Positions 1-7,948 of a stretch of 64,000 nucleotides of DNA are shown in pieces (within the stretch, counting starts at the first letter, position 1; each line of letters starts with the position of its first letter). The notes beneath the pieces were generated by a model. It saw only the letters and a list, made by a program, of their open reading frames with translations. It made no database searches and was not told where the DNA came from. The DNA is taken from assembly GCF_000931445.1 (NCBI RefSeq), contig NZ_CP010849.1:2294001-2358000 (forward strand), in the 5' to 3' direction. A program made the position numbers and the translations under genes. Source of the DNA: Streptomyces cyaneogriseus subsp. noncyanogenus. Its GTDB lineage: Bacteria > Actinomycetota > Actinomycetes > Streptomycetales > Streptomycetaceae.

Positions 1-717
1 GGCGGCGGCGAAGGCGGCGGCGGCCCGGCCGGAGGCGGTGGCGGTGGAGCCGGTCAGGACCTGGCGCTCGCTGGTGCGGGTGGCGCGCTGCTCCTCGGCC
101 TGAAGGGCCGCCTTCTCCTGCGCGGTGAGGCTGTTGAGCAGCTTCTGCGCGGCGGCGAGCTTGCCCTGCACCTCCTTCTTCTTCTTGCCCAGCTCGGTGC
201 GGGTCGCGTCGAGGTCCTTGAGCTTCTCGGACGCCTCGGCGCGCTGCTGGGCGAGGTCGCGCTGCTTGACCTGGATCTTCTTCAGCGCCTCGACCTGCTG
301 GCCGCTCAACTGGTCCAGCGTGGACGCCTTGTCGAGGTAGTCGTCCGGGTCGGCGGAGAGGAAGAGCTGCAGCGACGGGTCGATGCTGCCGGTGCGGTAC
401 TGGGAGGCGGCGGCGAGGCCCAGGCCGTCGCGCAGCTCGTTGAGCTCCTCCTGGCCGCGGGCGACGTTGTCCTGGATGGTGGAGATCTCCTTCTGGAGCT
501 TCTCCTGCTTCTCCTTGGCCCCGTTGTACTTCTCGGTGGCCTTCTCCGCCTCTTCGTAGAGCTTGTCGACCTTGGTCTTGACCTCGTCCTTGCTCGGCTT
601 CTCGCTGGGCGCCGCGTTGGCGGCCTGGGAGCTGAGGGCGACGGCAGCGGCGGCTGCGGTGGTCAGCACGGTCACGCGGGCGCGACTGGGCTGCTTGGGT
701 CGACGGTGGGACGCCAC
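1..717 (-). CDS. C40-family (NlpC/P60) cell-wall hydrolase, N-terminal part, cut by window edge
   Basis: Exported protein whose C-terminus lies left of the window. The visible 239 codons start at GTG (717), with an AAGAAGGG ribosome site about 10 nt upstream. Residues 1-36 form a Sec-type signal peptide (basic start, Ala/Val-rich core, cleavage near AANA-A). The rest is a long charged coiled coil (Lys/Glu/Gln-rich, about residues 40-225), as in the N-terminal half of RipA/CwlO-like D,L-endopeptidases. The catalytic NlpC/P60 domain would follow off-window and is not seen, so the enzyme class rests on this architecture and on genomic position (a hydrolase of this kind, ripC/Rv2190c, sits beside trpD and the qcr genes in mycobacteria). 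Expected role: peptide-stem cleavage in peptidoglycan, with the coiled coil used for regulation. Confidence 0.75.
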   Translation of the reverse strand, partial: MASHRRPKQPSRARVTVLTTAAAAAVALSSQAANAAPSEKPSKDEVKTKVDKLYEEAEKATEKYNGAKEKQEKLQKEISTIQDNVARGQEELNELRDGLGLAAASQYRTGSIDPSLQLFLSADPDDYLDKASTLDQLSGQQVEALKKIQVKQRDLAQQRAEASEKLKDLDATRTELGKKKKEVQGKLAAAQKLLNSLTAQEKAALQAEEQRATRTSERQVLTGSTATASGRAAAAFAAA

Positions 718-769
718 GGAGGTGAAACCCTTCTTTTGAGTGATCACCCGCTCGGAGGTTCGTCGCCTG

Positions 770-799
770 ACCCTAGTGACCTCATTGTGATCAGTTCAA
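770..799 (-). promoter_or_regulatory. Putative vegetative promoter of the C40 hydrolase gene
   Basis: On the minus strand a TTGAAC box (794-799) and a TAGGGT box (770-775) are separated by 18 nt, which fits the Streptomyces HrdB-type consensus. Transcription would start near 763, leaving a leader of roughly 45 nt. The rest of the 718-926 gap shows no other clear signal. Confidence 0.5.
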
Positions 800-926
800 A
801 TCCTCAGCTGAAAAATCTCGTCACACGCGGCATTCTATGCACGCAAGTAGCAGGCGGTGATGCGGAGTTGACGCTGTGTGCCGCACCGGTCGCGTCAATT
901 CCGACAAGCGGACCTTACGTTGACCA

Positions 927-2270
927 TCAGGACAGACGCTTGAGAAGCACCGCGGACGCGACCGGCCGGGCACCCGCGCGGGCCACGCCGTCGGCCACCT
1001 CGCGGTCGGTCGACACGACGACGACCGGCCGGCCCGGCGGTTCGGCGCGCACGAGCTGGCGGATCAGCTCGTCGGCGGTGACGCCCGGCTTGGAGAACAG
1101 CACGCGCACCCCGCGGGGCGGGGCCAGCAGCACCGGGGCCGCCAGTTCGGCCCCGTCGAAGACGCATGTCACCTCGGCGCCGGTCTGCGCGGCGAGCTGG
1201 GAGAGCTGGCCGAGCAGGCGCAGGCGCTGCTTCTCCAGCGGCATCTGCGGATAGCCGGTCTTGGTGACGTTGTAGCCGTCGACGACCAGATGCACCTGGG
1301 GCAGCGCCAGCAACTGGTCGAGGATGGCGGGGTCGTGCTCCGACAGGGCGCGGGCCGCGATGTCCTTCGGCGTCATCCGGCCCGGCTCGACGGCGTCGAC
1401 CGTCTCGGCGGGGCGCACCGAGACCGGCGGCAGCGCGAGCTCCCGCCGCAGCCCCTGGGTGGCGTCGAGCAGGGTGTCCAGCAGCAGCCGTACCCGCATG
1501 TCCTCCACGCTGCGGCCCTCGCGCGCCGCCCGGCGCGCGGCCTCCAGGGCGGCCTCCGTCTCCCCGAGGCGGGCCTTGAGCCGCCGGGTCTCGCTGTCGG
1601 CGGCGGAGACCTGGGCCTGGCTCTCGGCGCGCACGGCCTCGATCTCCGCCCGCGCCTTGCGCAGGGCCGCCTCGCCGCGCTTGACGTCGCTGTGGGCGGC
1701 ACGCAGCTTGCGGTGGAGGGACTCGGCTTCCTTGCGCACCGCGTCCAGCTCGGCGCGCAGCCGGTCGGTCTCGGCCTTGGTGTGCTCCCGGGCCCGGGCC
1801 AGCTCGGCGCGCAGCCGCTCCAGCTCGGCCCGGCTCTCCTCGCCGGCCCGCTCGGCGTCGGCGCGCTGGGCCTCCTCGCCGGCGGCGGTCACCAGCTTCA
1901 CCCAGCCCGCCGGGCGCAGTACGTAGGCCGCGGCCGCCACGTCGAGCGGGTCCGCGGCGGGGGGCGGGGAGCCGGAGTCGAGGGCGCCGGCCAGTTCGGG
2001 CTGGGCCTCCTTGAACTTCTCGCCGATCCGCTGCCGGAAGAGCGGATCGGTCTCCAGCGCCGCGGCCATGGCGTTGCCCGCGAACTTGGCGCGCCGGTTC
2101 GGTGCGAACCGGGCGTACTGCCGCAGTTGCGCGGGCAGTTCGGCCGGCGTCAGCCCGCCGAAGCCGTCGGACACGATCTGCACGACCCTGCGCCGCACCC
2201 CGTCGGGCAGCGGACGGTCGAGCACCTCAGCGGCGCCGTCGCCCGGCCCCCCGCCGTGTGTCTCCGCCAT
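927..2270 (-). CDS. NYN (PIN-like) domain protein with long coiled coil
   Basis: 447 residues. Residues about 130-265 form a long heptad-rich coiled coil (Ala/Glu/Arg/Leu). The C-terminal ~130 residues form a NYN/PIN-like nuclease fold of the YacP type: they open with a VDGYN motif, whose Asp is normally a metal ligand, and carry further acidic positions (VFDGAE, VVSTDRE). Family members are putative RNases or RNA-binding proteins, so an RNA-processing role is inferred. The gene reads alone, divergent from the hydrolase side and followed on the same strand by nothing obvious. Annotated in streptomycetes as an NYN-domain or RNA-binding protein. Confidence 0.85.
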   Translation of the reverse strand: MAETHGGGPGDGAAEVLDRPLPDGVRRRVVQIVSDGFGGLTPAELPAQLRQYARFAPNRRAKFAGNAMAAALETDPLFRQRIGEKFKEAQPELAGALDSGSPPPAADPLDVAAAAYVLRPAGWVKLVTAAGEEAQRADAERAGEESRAELERLRAELARAREHTKAETDRLRAELDAVRKEAESLHRKLRAAHSDVKRGEAALRKARAEIEAVRAESQAQVSAADSETRRLKARLGETEAALEAARRAAREGRSVEDMRVRLLLDTLLDATQGLRRELALPPVSVRPAETVDAVEPGRMTPKDIAARALSEHDPAILDQLLALPQVHLVVDGYNVTKTGYPQMPLEKQRLRLLGQLSQLAAQTGAEVTCVFDGAELAAPVLLAPPRGVRVLFSKPGVTADELIRQLVRAEPPGRPVVVVSTDREVADGVARAGARPVASAVLLKRLS

Positions 2271-2336
2271 CCGTCACCCCAATGCCTCCGCGCGGCCCCG
2301 GCTGGGTACGGGGCCGCCTCGCCCGGGCCGCTCCGC

Positions 2337-2576
2337 TCAGGAGCCGGCGCCCGGCCTGTCCACGAGTTCCACCTGGTCCACGGCGTTGCACCAGCGGCAC
2401 CGCACCGACTCGATGGTCTCACTGACCACCTCGCGCTCCTCCACCGTGGGCTCTCCGGCCAGGTCGAGGTGGACGTACTCGACGACCTTCGACGAGCGGG
2501 TCACGTCGAAGCGGGTGAGGTTGCCGCAGAGCGCGCAGCGCCACCGCGTCGTGGCGGTCGGCAGGGGAACCGTCAT
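2337..2576 (-). CDS. Small zinc-ribbon-like conserved protein
   Basis: 79 residues with two CxxC knuckles (C14/C17 in RCALCG and C60/C63 in VRCRWCNA) about 43 residues apart, the usual spacing of a treble-clef or zinc-ribbon Zn site. Between them lies a beta-rich acidic stretch. No signal peptide or membrane segment. The ATG at 2576 has only a distant purine-rich stretch upstream (GGAAG about 12 nt away). It lies upstream of and co-directional with the NYN gene, 66 nt apart, so the two may be co-transcribed. Function not recognised; cytoplasmic nucleic-acid or protein binding is a guess. Confidence 0.75.
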   Translation of the reverse strand: MTVPLPTATTRWRCALCGNLTRFDVTRSSKVVEYVHLDLAGEPTVEEREVVSETIESVRCRWCNAVDQVELVDRPGAGS

Positions 2577-2732
2577 CGTGACTGTTCGCTTTCTTCCAGT
2601 GTCCGTGACGCGCCGGACTTCCCGGTGCGTGTGGCTCGTAACCCTACGGCCTGCCGCGTCCGCCGCGCCCGTCCGTCCACGGCGGCGAGGCGGTCTGTGC
2701 GGTTGCGTCCGGTTACGTCATGCTCTGTGTTC

Positions 2733-3530
2733 ATGATCCGCAAGTGGAGCGCGGCCACCGGCCGGACGATCGGGGCAGGACGGACGACCGGGGCGGGCCG
2801 CACGGCCCGCGCCGCCGCACGGGCCCGGCCGCCCCGGCGCACGGCGGCACCGGTGACGTACGGGCTGATGGCGCTGTGCTGTCTCGTCTTCCTGGCCGGC
2901 CCGGCCTCGGGCCTCAGTCCGGCGTACGGCTCCGGCGCGGAGCTGATCGCCGCGCAGCGCGCCTACTTCCGGCACTGGGGCGTGATCCCCGCGGAGCTGT
3001 TCGCGGGCTCCCCGCGGGCGCTCCTGACCCCCGCCACGGCCCTGTTCGTCCACGGGAGCTGGGTCCACCTGCTCGGCAACATGCTCTTCCTCTACGTCTT
3101 CGGGGCGATGACCGAGGAACGGATGGGCCGGATGCGGTTCCTTCTCTTCTCCACCGGCTGCGGCTACCTGGCCCTGCTGGGCTACGCGCTGGCCAACGCC
3201 CACTCGCAGCAGCCCCTGGTCGGCGCCTCCGGGGCGATCTCCGCGGTCCTCGGCGCGTTCCTGTTCCTGTTCCCGCGGGCCCGGGTCACCAGTCTGCTGC
3301 CGTTCCTCTTCTTCCTGCCGCTGCGCTTCCCCGCGTGGATCGTGCTGCCGTTCTGGGCGGCCCTGCAGTGGCTGGCCGCCGGGCGGGCGGGCAGCGGGCC
3401 GGGGGTGGCGTACCTGGCCCACCTGGTGGGGTTCGGGCTGGGCTTCGGCTTCGCCTGGGTGCTCTTCGGCCCGGGGACTAGAGTGAGGGACGCCCCAGCG
3501 ACGGCCCCCGAGGGAGAGAACCAGCCGTGA
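2733..3530 (+). CDS. Rhomboid-family intramembrane serine protease
   Basis: 265 residues. After a basic, Arg/Gly-rich cytoplasmic tail (1-40) come about six membrane segments. The catalytic serine lies in the GASGAIS motif (Ser156), and the partner His210 is in the last helix (AHLVGFGLGFGF). The HGSWVHLLGNMLFLYVFG segment (about 107-124) is the conserved L1/TM2 region with the oxyanion-hole Asn. Rhomboids cleave transmembrane substrates within the bilayer; the substrate here is unknown. The ATG lacks a good ribosome site, but a CATGCT box 8 nt upstream suggests a leaderless transcript. The stop overlaps the next start (GTGA). Confidence 0.88.
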   Translation: MIRKWSAATGRTIGAGRTTGAGRTARAAARARPPRRTAAPVTYGLMALCCLVFLAGPASGLSPAYGSGAELIAAQRAYFRHWGVIPAELFAGSPRALLTPATALFVHGSWVHLLGNMLFLYVFGAMTEERMGRMRFLLFSTGCGYLALLGYALANAHSQQPLVGASGAISAVLGAFLFLFPRARVTSLLPFLFFLPLRFPAWIVLPFWAALQWLAAGRAGSGPGVAYLAHLVGFGLGFGFAWVLFGPGTRVRDAPATAPEGENQP

Positions 3531-3808
3531 TCACCGCGATCGTCCTCATCAAGACCAGCGTGGACCGCATTCCCGAGATCGCGGAGCGGATCGCCGCGCT
3601 GGAAAGCGTCAGCGAGGTCTTCTCCGTCACCGGCACCTACGACCTGATCGCCATGGTGCGGGTCACGGAGCACGAGGAGCTGGCCGAGGTCATCCCGGGC
3701 CGGATCAGCAAGATCCCCGGCGTGGAGGCGACCGACACCCACGTGGCGTTCCGCACCTACTCGCAGCACGACCTGGAGGCGGCCTTCGCGATCGGCCTCG
3801 ACAACTGA
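3527..3808 (+). CDS. Lrp/AsnC-type ligand-binding (RAM) domain protein without HTH
   Basis: 93 residues covering only the ACT-like RAM (regulation of amino acid metabolism) domain of Lrp/AsnC regulators; the DNA-binding helix-turn-helix is absent. The TGTYDLIAMV segment matches the ligand-pocket strand of stand-alone RAM proteins. Such proteins oligomerise and bind amino acids or partner proteins. GTG start (3527) overlaps the rhomboid stop by 4 nt and has GGGAGAGA upstream, so translation is coupled to the protease. Confidence 0.85.
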   Translation: MITAIVLIKTSVDRIPEIAERIAALESVSEVFSVTGTYDLIAMVRVTEHEELAEVIPGRISKIPGVEATDTHVAFRTYSQHDLEAAFAIGLDN

Positions 3809-3859
3809 GGCTCCGCCCCCGCCGGCCGGGGCGGCGGCCGGCCGGAAGATGAGGGATTC

Positions 3860-3881
3860 CTCATCCGGGACTCATCCGGGG
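3860..3881. promoter_or_regulatory. Tandem 11-nt direct repeat (CTCATCCGGGR x2), likely response-regulator box
   Basis: CTCATCCGGGA (3860-3870) is followed without a gap by CTCATCCGGGG (3871-3881). Direct repeats with 11-nt phasing are the usual target of OmpR/PhoB-type response regulators. The copies lie just upstream of a CAGGAT -10-like box (3897-3902), where the -35 region would be. Related repeats occur at 6454-6486, on the other side of the two-component system. GATGAGG (848-854 of this kilobase) also forms an inverted repeat with the first copy. Confidence 0.5.
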
Positions 3882-3908
3882 CGCCGGGCACCGGGGCAGG
3901 ATCGGAGC

Positions 3909-4364
3909 ATGGTCTTCACCCGCCGGATGGCGGCGCTGGCCGCCGTCGTGCTGATCCCCCTCGGCATCGCGGCGACGAGCTTCATCCTCGCCGACAGCCC
4001 CGCACCCCCGACCGCGCCCGCCAAGGTGGAGCTGCACAGCGGCTCCCCCACGCCCGCGGCCCCGCCCGCCTCCGCGGCCCCGCCCACCTCCGCGGCCGCG
4101 CCCACCGTCGCCCCCACCCCCACGGCCATACCGACGGCCGCCCCCACCGCCACGCCCTCGAAACCCGAGCCGGCGCCGAGGGACGAGATCGTCTCCCGGC
4201 CTCCGGTGACCGACAGCCCCGCGGGGGAGGACGATGAGCACCACCGCGGCGGGACGGCCCCGGCCCCCGCAGCCACCCCGGACACCTCCGGCGCCGGAGC
4301 CGGAGCCGACGACGGCGACGACGGCGACGGGTTCGGGGACGACGGACCCGGCTCCGACGGCTGA
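3909..4364 (+). CDS. Small secreted Pro/Ala-rich acidic-tail protein
   Basis: 151 residues from ATG 3909. An N-terminal signal sequence or anchor (basic MVFTRRM, then a hydrophobic core to about residue 27) is followed by a low-complexity Pro/Ala/Thr region and an Asp/Gly-rich tail (DDGDDGDGFGDDG). No enzymatic domain is recognised; similar small secreted proteins sit beside sensor kinases in streptomycetes. An in-frame ATG at 3849 is less likely because the 11-nt repeats and a CAGGAT box lie between it and 3909, only 6 nt from the latter, so a leaderless start is probable. Its last 131 nt overlap the sensor-kinase gene in another frame. A role as ligand or periplasmic partner of that kinase is inference. 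Confidence 0.7.
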   Translation: MVFTRRMAALAAVVLIPLGIAATSFILADSPAPPTAPAKVELHSGSPTPAAPPASAAPPTSAAAPTVAPTPTAIPTAAPTATPSKPEPAPRDEIVSRPPVTDSPAGEDDEHHRGGTAPAPAATPDTSGAGAGADDGDDGDGFGDDGPGSDG

Positions 4365-5787
4365 CCGGGCGCGCCGGCGGCTGTCCGCCCGGGTCCGCAT
4401 CCTGCTGTGGCTGCTGCTGGTCATGGCGGTCGCGCTCGCCTCCGTCGCCGCCACCACCCGGTCGATCCTGCTGCGGGACGCCGACGCCCGGGCCGACGCG
4501 GAGCTGTCGCAGGAGGTACGGGAGTTCGTCAACTTCCAGGAGCGCAGCGCCGATCCGGCCACCGGCCGCCCGTTCACCGAACCGCGGCGGCTGCTGCGGA
4601 CCTATCTGGCGGGCCAGTACGCCGATCCGGAGGAGGAGCTGATCGGCCTGACCGGACGCCCGGGCGCCACGCCCGCCAAGCTGGTCCAGGACCGCGAGCA
4701 CTCCGTGCGGCTCCCCCTGTACCGGGACACCGCCGCCCTGCGGGAGATCTTCGCCTCCCCGGCCTCCGCCGGCACCCTGCACCGCGCCTCGGGCGAGGTG
4801 CGCTGGGCCAAGGTCGCGGTCGCCCGCTTCGGCAGCGAGCCCGACGCGGCCTTCGTCGTCGCCGTCCACCCGGTGCGCGAACAGGCCCGCGTGGGCCAGG
4901 TGTTCCGGGTGCTGCTCGTCATCTCCGGCATCGCCCTGCTGATGACCACGGGCATCGGCTGGGTGGTGGCCGGACGGATCCTCAAACCGGTGCGGCTGGT
5001 GCGGGTCACGGCCGCGGAGCTCACCGAGCGGGACCTCACCCGCCGTATCCCGGTGCACGGCCGCGACGACATCGCCGCTCTCGCCGAGACGTTCAACGCG
5101 ATGCTCGACCGGCTGGAGCGGGCCTTCGCCGCGCAGCGGCAGTTCGTCGACGACGCCGGGCACGAGCTGCGCACCCCCATCACCATCGTGCGCGGCCATC
5201 TGGAGCTGATGGGCGACGATCCGGCCGAGCGGGAGGAGACCGTCCGCCTGGTCACCGACGAACTGGACCGGATGAGCCGGATAGTGGAGGACCTGCTGCT
5301 GCTCGCCAAGGCCGAACGCCCCGACTTCGTCACCCCCGAGCCGGTCCAGCTCGCCGAACTCACCGCCGACGTCTACGTCAAGGCCCGCACGCTCGGCGAG
5401 CGCGACTGGCGGCTGGCCGAAGTCGCCGACCGGGAGGCGGAGCTGGACCCGCAGCGGATCACCCAGGCGATGGTGCAGCTCGCGCAGAACGCCGTGCAGC
5501 ACACCACGCCGGGCCAGACCATACGCATCGGCTCGCGCGCCACGGAAGCGGGCATCGAGCTGTACGTGGCCGACTCCGGGCCCGGCGTCCAGCCCGAGGA
5601 CGCCGAGATGATCTTCGAGCGGTTCCGGCGCGGCACCGCCCGGCGCGGGGCGCGCGGCTCGGGGGCCGGGCTGGGCCTCGCCATCGTCAAGGCGATCGCG
5701 GAGGGCCACGGCGGCCGGGTCCGCCTGCACGACACCGAGGGCGGCGGCGCCACCTTCATCCTCACCCTGGAAGAGACGCATCCATGA
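4234..5787 (+). CDS. Sensor histidine kinase (HAMP, HisKA, HATPase)
   Basis: 517 residues. A Pro/Thr-rich cytoplasmic tail (1-48) precedes TM1 (about 56-74), an extracytoplasmic sensor region, TM2 (about 228-250) and a HAMP domain. The H-box is DAGHELRTP with His310, followed by N-box QLAQNAVQHT, G1 DSGPGV and G2 GSGAGLGLAIVKA. It autophosphorylates and should pass the phosphate to the partner regulator at 5784, which its stop overlaps (ATGA). The chosen ATG (4234) has GGGGGAGG just upstream but lies 131 nt inside the preceding gene; no good in-frame start exists between it and TM1. Sensed signal unknown. Confidence 0.9.
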   Translation: MSTTAAGRPRPPQPPRTPPAPEPEPTTATTATGSGTTDPAPTADRARRRLSARVRILLWLLLVMAVALASVAATTRSILLRDADARADAELSQEVREFVNFQERSADPATGRPFTEPRRLLRTYLAGQYADPEEELIGLTGRPGATPAKLVQDREHSVRLPLYRDTAALREIFASPASAGTLHRASGEVRWAKVAVARFGSEPDAAFVVAVHPVREQARVGQVFRVLLVISGIALLMTTGIGWVVAGRILKPVRLVRVTAAELTERDLTRRIPVHGRDDIAALAETFNAMLDRLERAFAAQRQFVDDAGHELRTPITIVRGHLELMGDDPAEREETVRLVTDELDRMSRIVEDLLLLAKAERPDFVTPEPVQLAELTADVYVKARTLGERDWRLAEVADREAELDPQRITQAMVQLAQNAVQHTTPGQTIRIGSRATEAGIELYVADSGPGVQPEDAEMIFERFRRGTARRGARGSGAGLGLAIVKAIAEGHGGRVRLHDTEGGGATFILTLEETHP

Positions 5788-6446
5788 ACCGCATCCTCAT
5801 CGTCGAGGACGAGGAGCGCATCGCCTCCTTCGTGGAGAAGGGCCTGCGCGCCAACGGCTTCACCACCACCGTCGTCGGCGACGGCGACGCGGCCTACGAG
5901 TACGCCCTGACCGGCGGCTTCGACCTGATCGTCCTGGACATCGGGCTGCCCGGCCGGGACGGCTTCACGGTCCTGCGCGAACTGCGCGAGGCCCGGGTGA
6001 CCACCCCCGTGATCGTGCTGACCGCGCGGGACTCCGTCCGGGACACCGTGGCCGGCCTGGAGGGCGGCGCCGACGACTGGATGACCAAGCCGTTCCGCTT
6101 CGAGGAACTGCTCGCCCGGGTCCGGCTGAGGCTGCGTACGGCGGCCAGGGCGCCGGAGGTGACGGTGCTCAGGTCCGGGGAGCTGGCCCTGGACCTGCGC
6201 ACCCGCCGGGCGCGCGCCGGGGACCGGACCGTGGACCTGACGGCCCGGGAGTTCGTCCTGCTGGAGCTGTTCCTCAGACATCCGGGACAGGTGCTGTCCC
6301 GGGAGCAGATCCTGTCCCATGTGTGGGGCTACGACTTCGACCCCGGCTCCAACATCGTGGACGTGTACGTGCGGGCACTGCGCAAGAAGCTCGGGGCGCG
6401 GCAGGTGGAGACGGTACGGGGGATGGGGTACCGGCTGCCCGCGTGA
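5784..6446 (+). CDS. OmpR-family response regulator
   Basis: 220 residues. An N-terminal receiver has the acidic pair EDEE, phosphoacceptor Asp52 (VLDIGLPG) and the switch Lys102 (TKPFRF). The C-terminal winged helix (about 125-220) contains LTAREFVLLELFL and the recognition-helix region NIVDVYVRALRKKL. Translationally coupled to the kinase. The 11-nt direct repeats at 3860-3881 and 6454-6486 flank the kinase/regulator region and are good candidates for its own binding sites, which would mean autoregulation plus control of the transporter gene downstream. Confidence 0.92.
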   Translation: MNRILIVEDEERIASFVEKGLRANGFTTTVVGDGDAAYEYALTGGFDLIVLDIGLPGRDGFTVLRELREARVTTPVIVLTARDSVRDTVAGLEGGADDWMTKPFRFEELLARVRLRLRTAARAPEVTVLRSGELALDLRTRRARAGDRTVDLTAREFVLLELFLRHPGQVLSREQILSHVWGYDFDPGSNIVDVYVRALRKKLGARQVETVRGMGYRLPA

Positions 6447-6453
6447 AGTTTCC

Positions 6454-6486
6454 CTCATGTGCGGCTCATCGGCGGCTCACCGCCCG
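6454..6486. promoter_or_regulatory. Triple 11-nt direct repeat (CTCAT/C-N6), likely response-regulator operator
   Basis: Three abutting 11-mers: CTCATGTGCGG (6454-6464), CTCATCGGCGG (6465-6475) and CTCACCGCCCG (6476-6486). They share CTCAYS and the same period as the pair at 3860-3881. They end a few bases before an AACCCT -10-like box (6491-6496) and the GTG start of the SLC13 gene at 6504. Placement at the promoter and periodicity argue for OmpR-type regulator binding. Confidence 0.5.
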
Positions 6487-6503
6487 GGTGAACCCTGAAG
6501 GAC

Positions 6504-7919
6504 GTGACGTCGAACCTCCGCCCGACCGTGGCCCTGTGCGCGGCGCTGTCGCTGTGCGCGCTGCTGGCGGTGCCCGCCAACTTCCCCGCGCTCGGCGGTG
6601 ACGCCCGCCTGACCCTGGCCGTGTTCGCGCTGGCGACCTGCGCCTGGATCGGCACGCCGATCGACGACACCTACATCGCGCTGGGCGCCGGGCTCGCGCT
6701 GACCGTGACCGGGGTGATCAGCAGCGACACCCTCTTCGGCACCCTCGGCGACTCCACCGTGTGGCTGCTGATCTGCGCCTTCGTGCTGGCCGCCGCGGTG
6801 GCCCGGACCGGGCTGGCCGGGCGGGCGGCGGCGTTCCTGGTGAGCGGGGCGCGCACGGTGCGGCAGTTGGTGCACCTGACGACGGCCGCGCTCGTCGTCA
6901 CGGCGTTCGCGGTGCCCGCCACCTCCGGCCGGGCGGCGCTGGCGCTCCCGGTCTTCCTCGCCCTGGCCAAGGCGCTGGCCGGCCGTACGCGGCTGGTGGT
7001 GACGCTGGCGCTGCTCTTCCCGACCGTGATCCTGCTGTCGGCGGTGGCCACCCTGATCGGCGCGGGCGCGCATCTGATCACCGTGTCGGTGCTGTGGGAG
7101 GCGACCGGGGAGCGGATCGGCTTCACCGAGTGGCTGCTGCTGGGCCTGCCGCTGGCGGTGGCCTCCTCCCACCTGGCCGCGGAGACGGTCCTGGTGACGA
7201 CGACCCGGCGCGCGGACCGCGCGGACGCGGTGCGGATCACCCCGCGGGACATCCAGCGGCACAGCGACCGTCCCGTCACCGGCCCCTGGGCCCACGAGGA
7301 GAAGCGCTGCGCGCTGCTGCTGGCCACGGTCGTGGTGCTGTGGTGCAGCGAACCCCTGCACCGGGTGCCGCCCGCCGTCGTCGCGCTGATCGGCGCCGTC
7401 GTCGCCGCCTCCCCCGCCCTGGGCACCGTACGGCTGAAGGACGCGCTCAAGACGGTCCCCTGGTCCCTGCTGCTGTTCATGGCGGCGACGATGGCGATGG
7501 GCGTGGCGCTCTCCGACTCGGGCGCGGCATCGTGGCTGGTGGCGGGGTTGCCCGCGGGCGTGTCCCCGGCGGTGTTCCTCACCGTTGTCGTCACCGTCAG
7601 CACGGCGGCCCATCTGGTCCTCCAGTCCCGTTCGGCCCGCTCCTCGGTGCTGGTGCCGCTGGTGATCGCCGCGGCCGCGGGCGCCGGGGTCAACCCGGCC
7701 GCCGCCGCGCTGGCGTCCACGGCCGCCGCCGGCTTCTGCCACACCCTCCCGGCCTCCGCCAAGCCCGTCGCCCTCTTCTCCGACCTGCCCGGCACCCCCA
7801 CCTACACCCCGCGCGACCTGCTGCGCCTGTCCGCCGTGCTGGCCCCGCTGACGGCCGCGCTCGTCTGGCTGTTCGCCGTCGCCGTCTGGCCCCTGCTCGG
7901 CGTGCCCGTGACCCGCTGA
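6504..7919 (+). CDS. SLC13-family (DASS-like) anion permease
   Basis: 471 residues, mostly hydrophobic, with about 11-12 predicted membrane spans. The layout (an N-terminal set of helices, a polar loop at about 230-255, then the second half) matches SLC13/CitT-type di- and tricarboxylate or sulfate transporters. Substrate cannot be read from sequence; because a glycerate kinase follows 29 nt downstream on the same strand, a small organic acid is a reasonable guess. GTG start with GAAGGA close upstream. The promoter region carries the 11-nt repeats described separately, suggesting control by the upstream two-component system. Confidence 0.8.
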   Translation: MTSNLRPTVALCAALSLCALLAVPANFPALGGDARLTLAVFALATCAWIGTPIDDTYIALGAGLALTVTGVISSDTLFGTLGDSTVWLLICAFVLAAAVARTGLAGRAAAFLVSGARTVRQLVHLTTAALVVTAFAVPATSGRAALALPVFLALAKALAGRTRLVVTLALLFPTVILLSAVATLIGAGAHLITVSVLWEATGERIGFTEWLLLGLPLAVASSHLAAETVLVTTTRRADRADAVRITPRDIQRHSDRPVTGPWAHEEKRCALLLATVVVLWCSEPLHRVPPAVVALIGAVVAASPALGTVRLKDALKTVPWSLLLFMAATMAMGVALSDSGAASWLVAGLPAGVSPAVFLTVVVTVSTAAHLVLQSRSARSSVLVPLVIAAAAGAGVNPAAAALASTAAAGFCHTLPASAKPVALFSDLPGTPTYTPRDLLRLSAVLAPLTAALVWLFAVAVWPLLGVPVTR

Positions 7920-7948
7920 AGCCCGCCCCCGCACCCGAGGAGCCGTCC

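Noticed and set aside
718..926. ydaO (c-di-AMP) riboswitch upstream of the C40 hydrolase
   Set aside because: Streptomycete wall-hydrolase genes can have one, but the conserved core words were not found and the leader from the likely promoter is only ~45 nt.
1290..2732. Long plus-strand extension upstream of the rhomboid gene
   Set aside because: The frame runs antisense through the NYN and zinc-ribbon genes; family similarity starts at ATG 2733.
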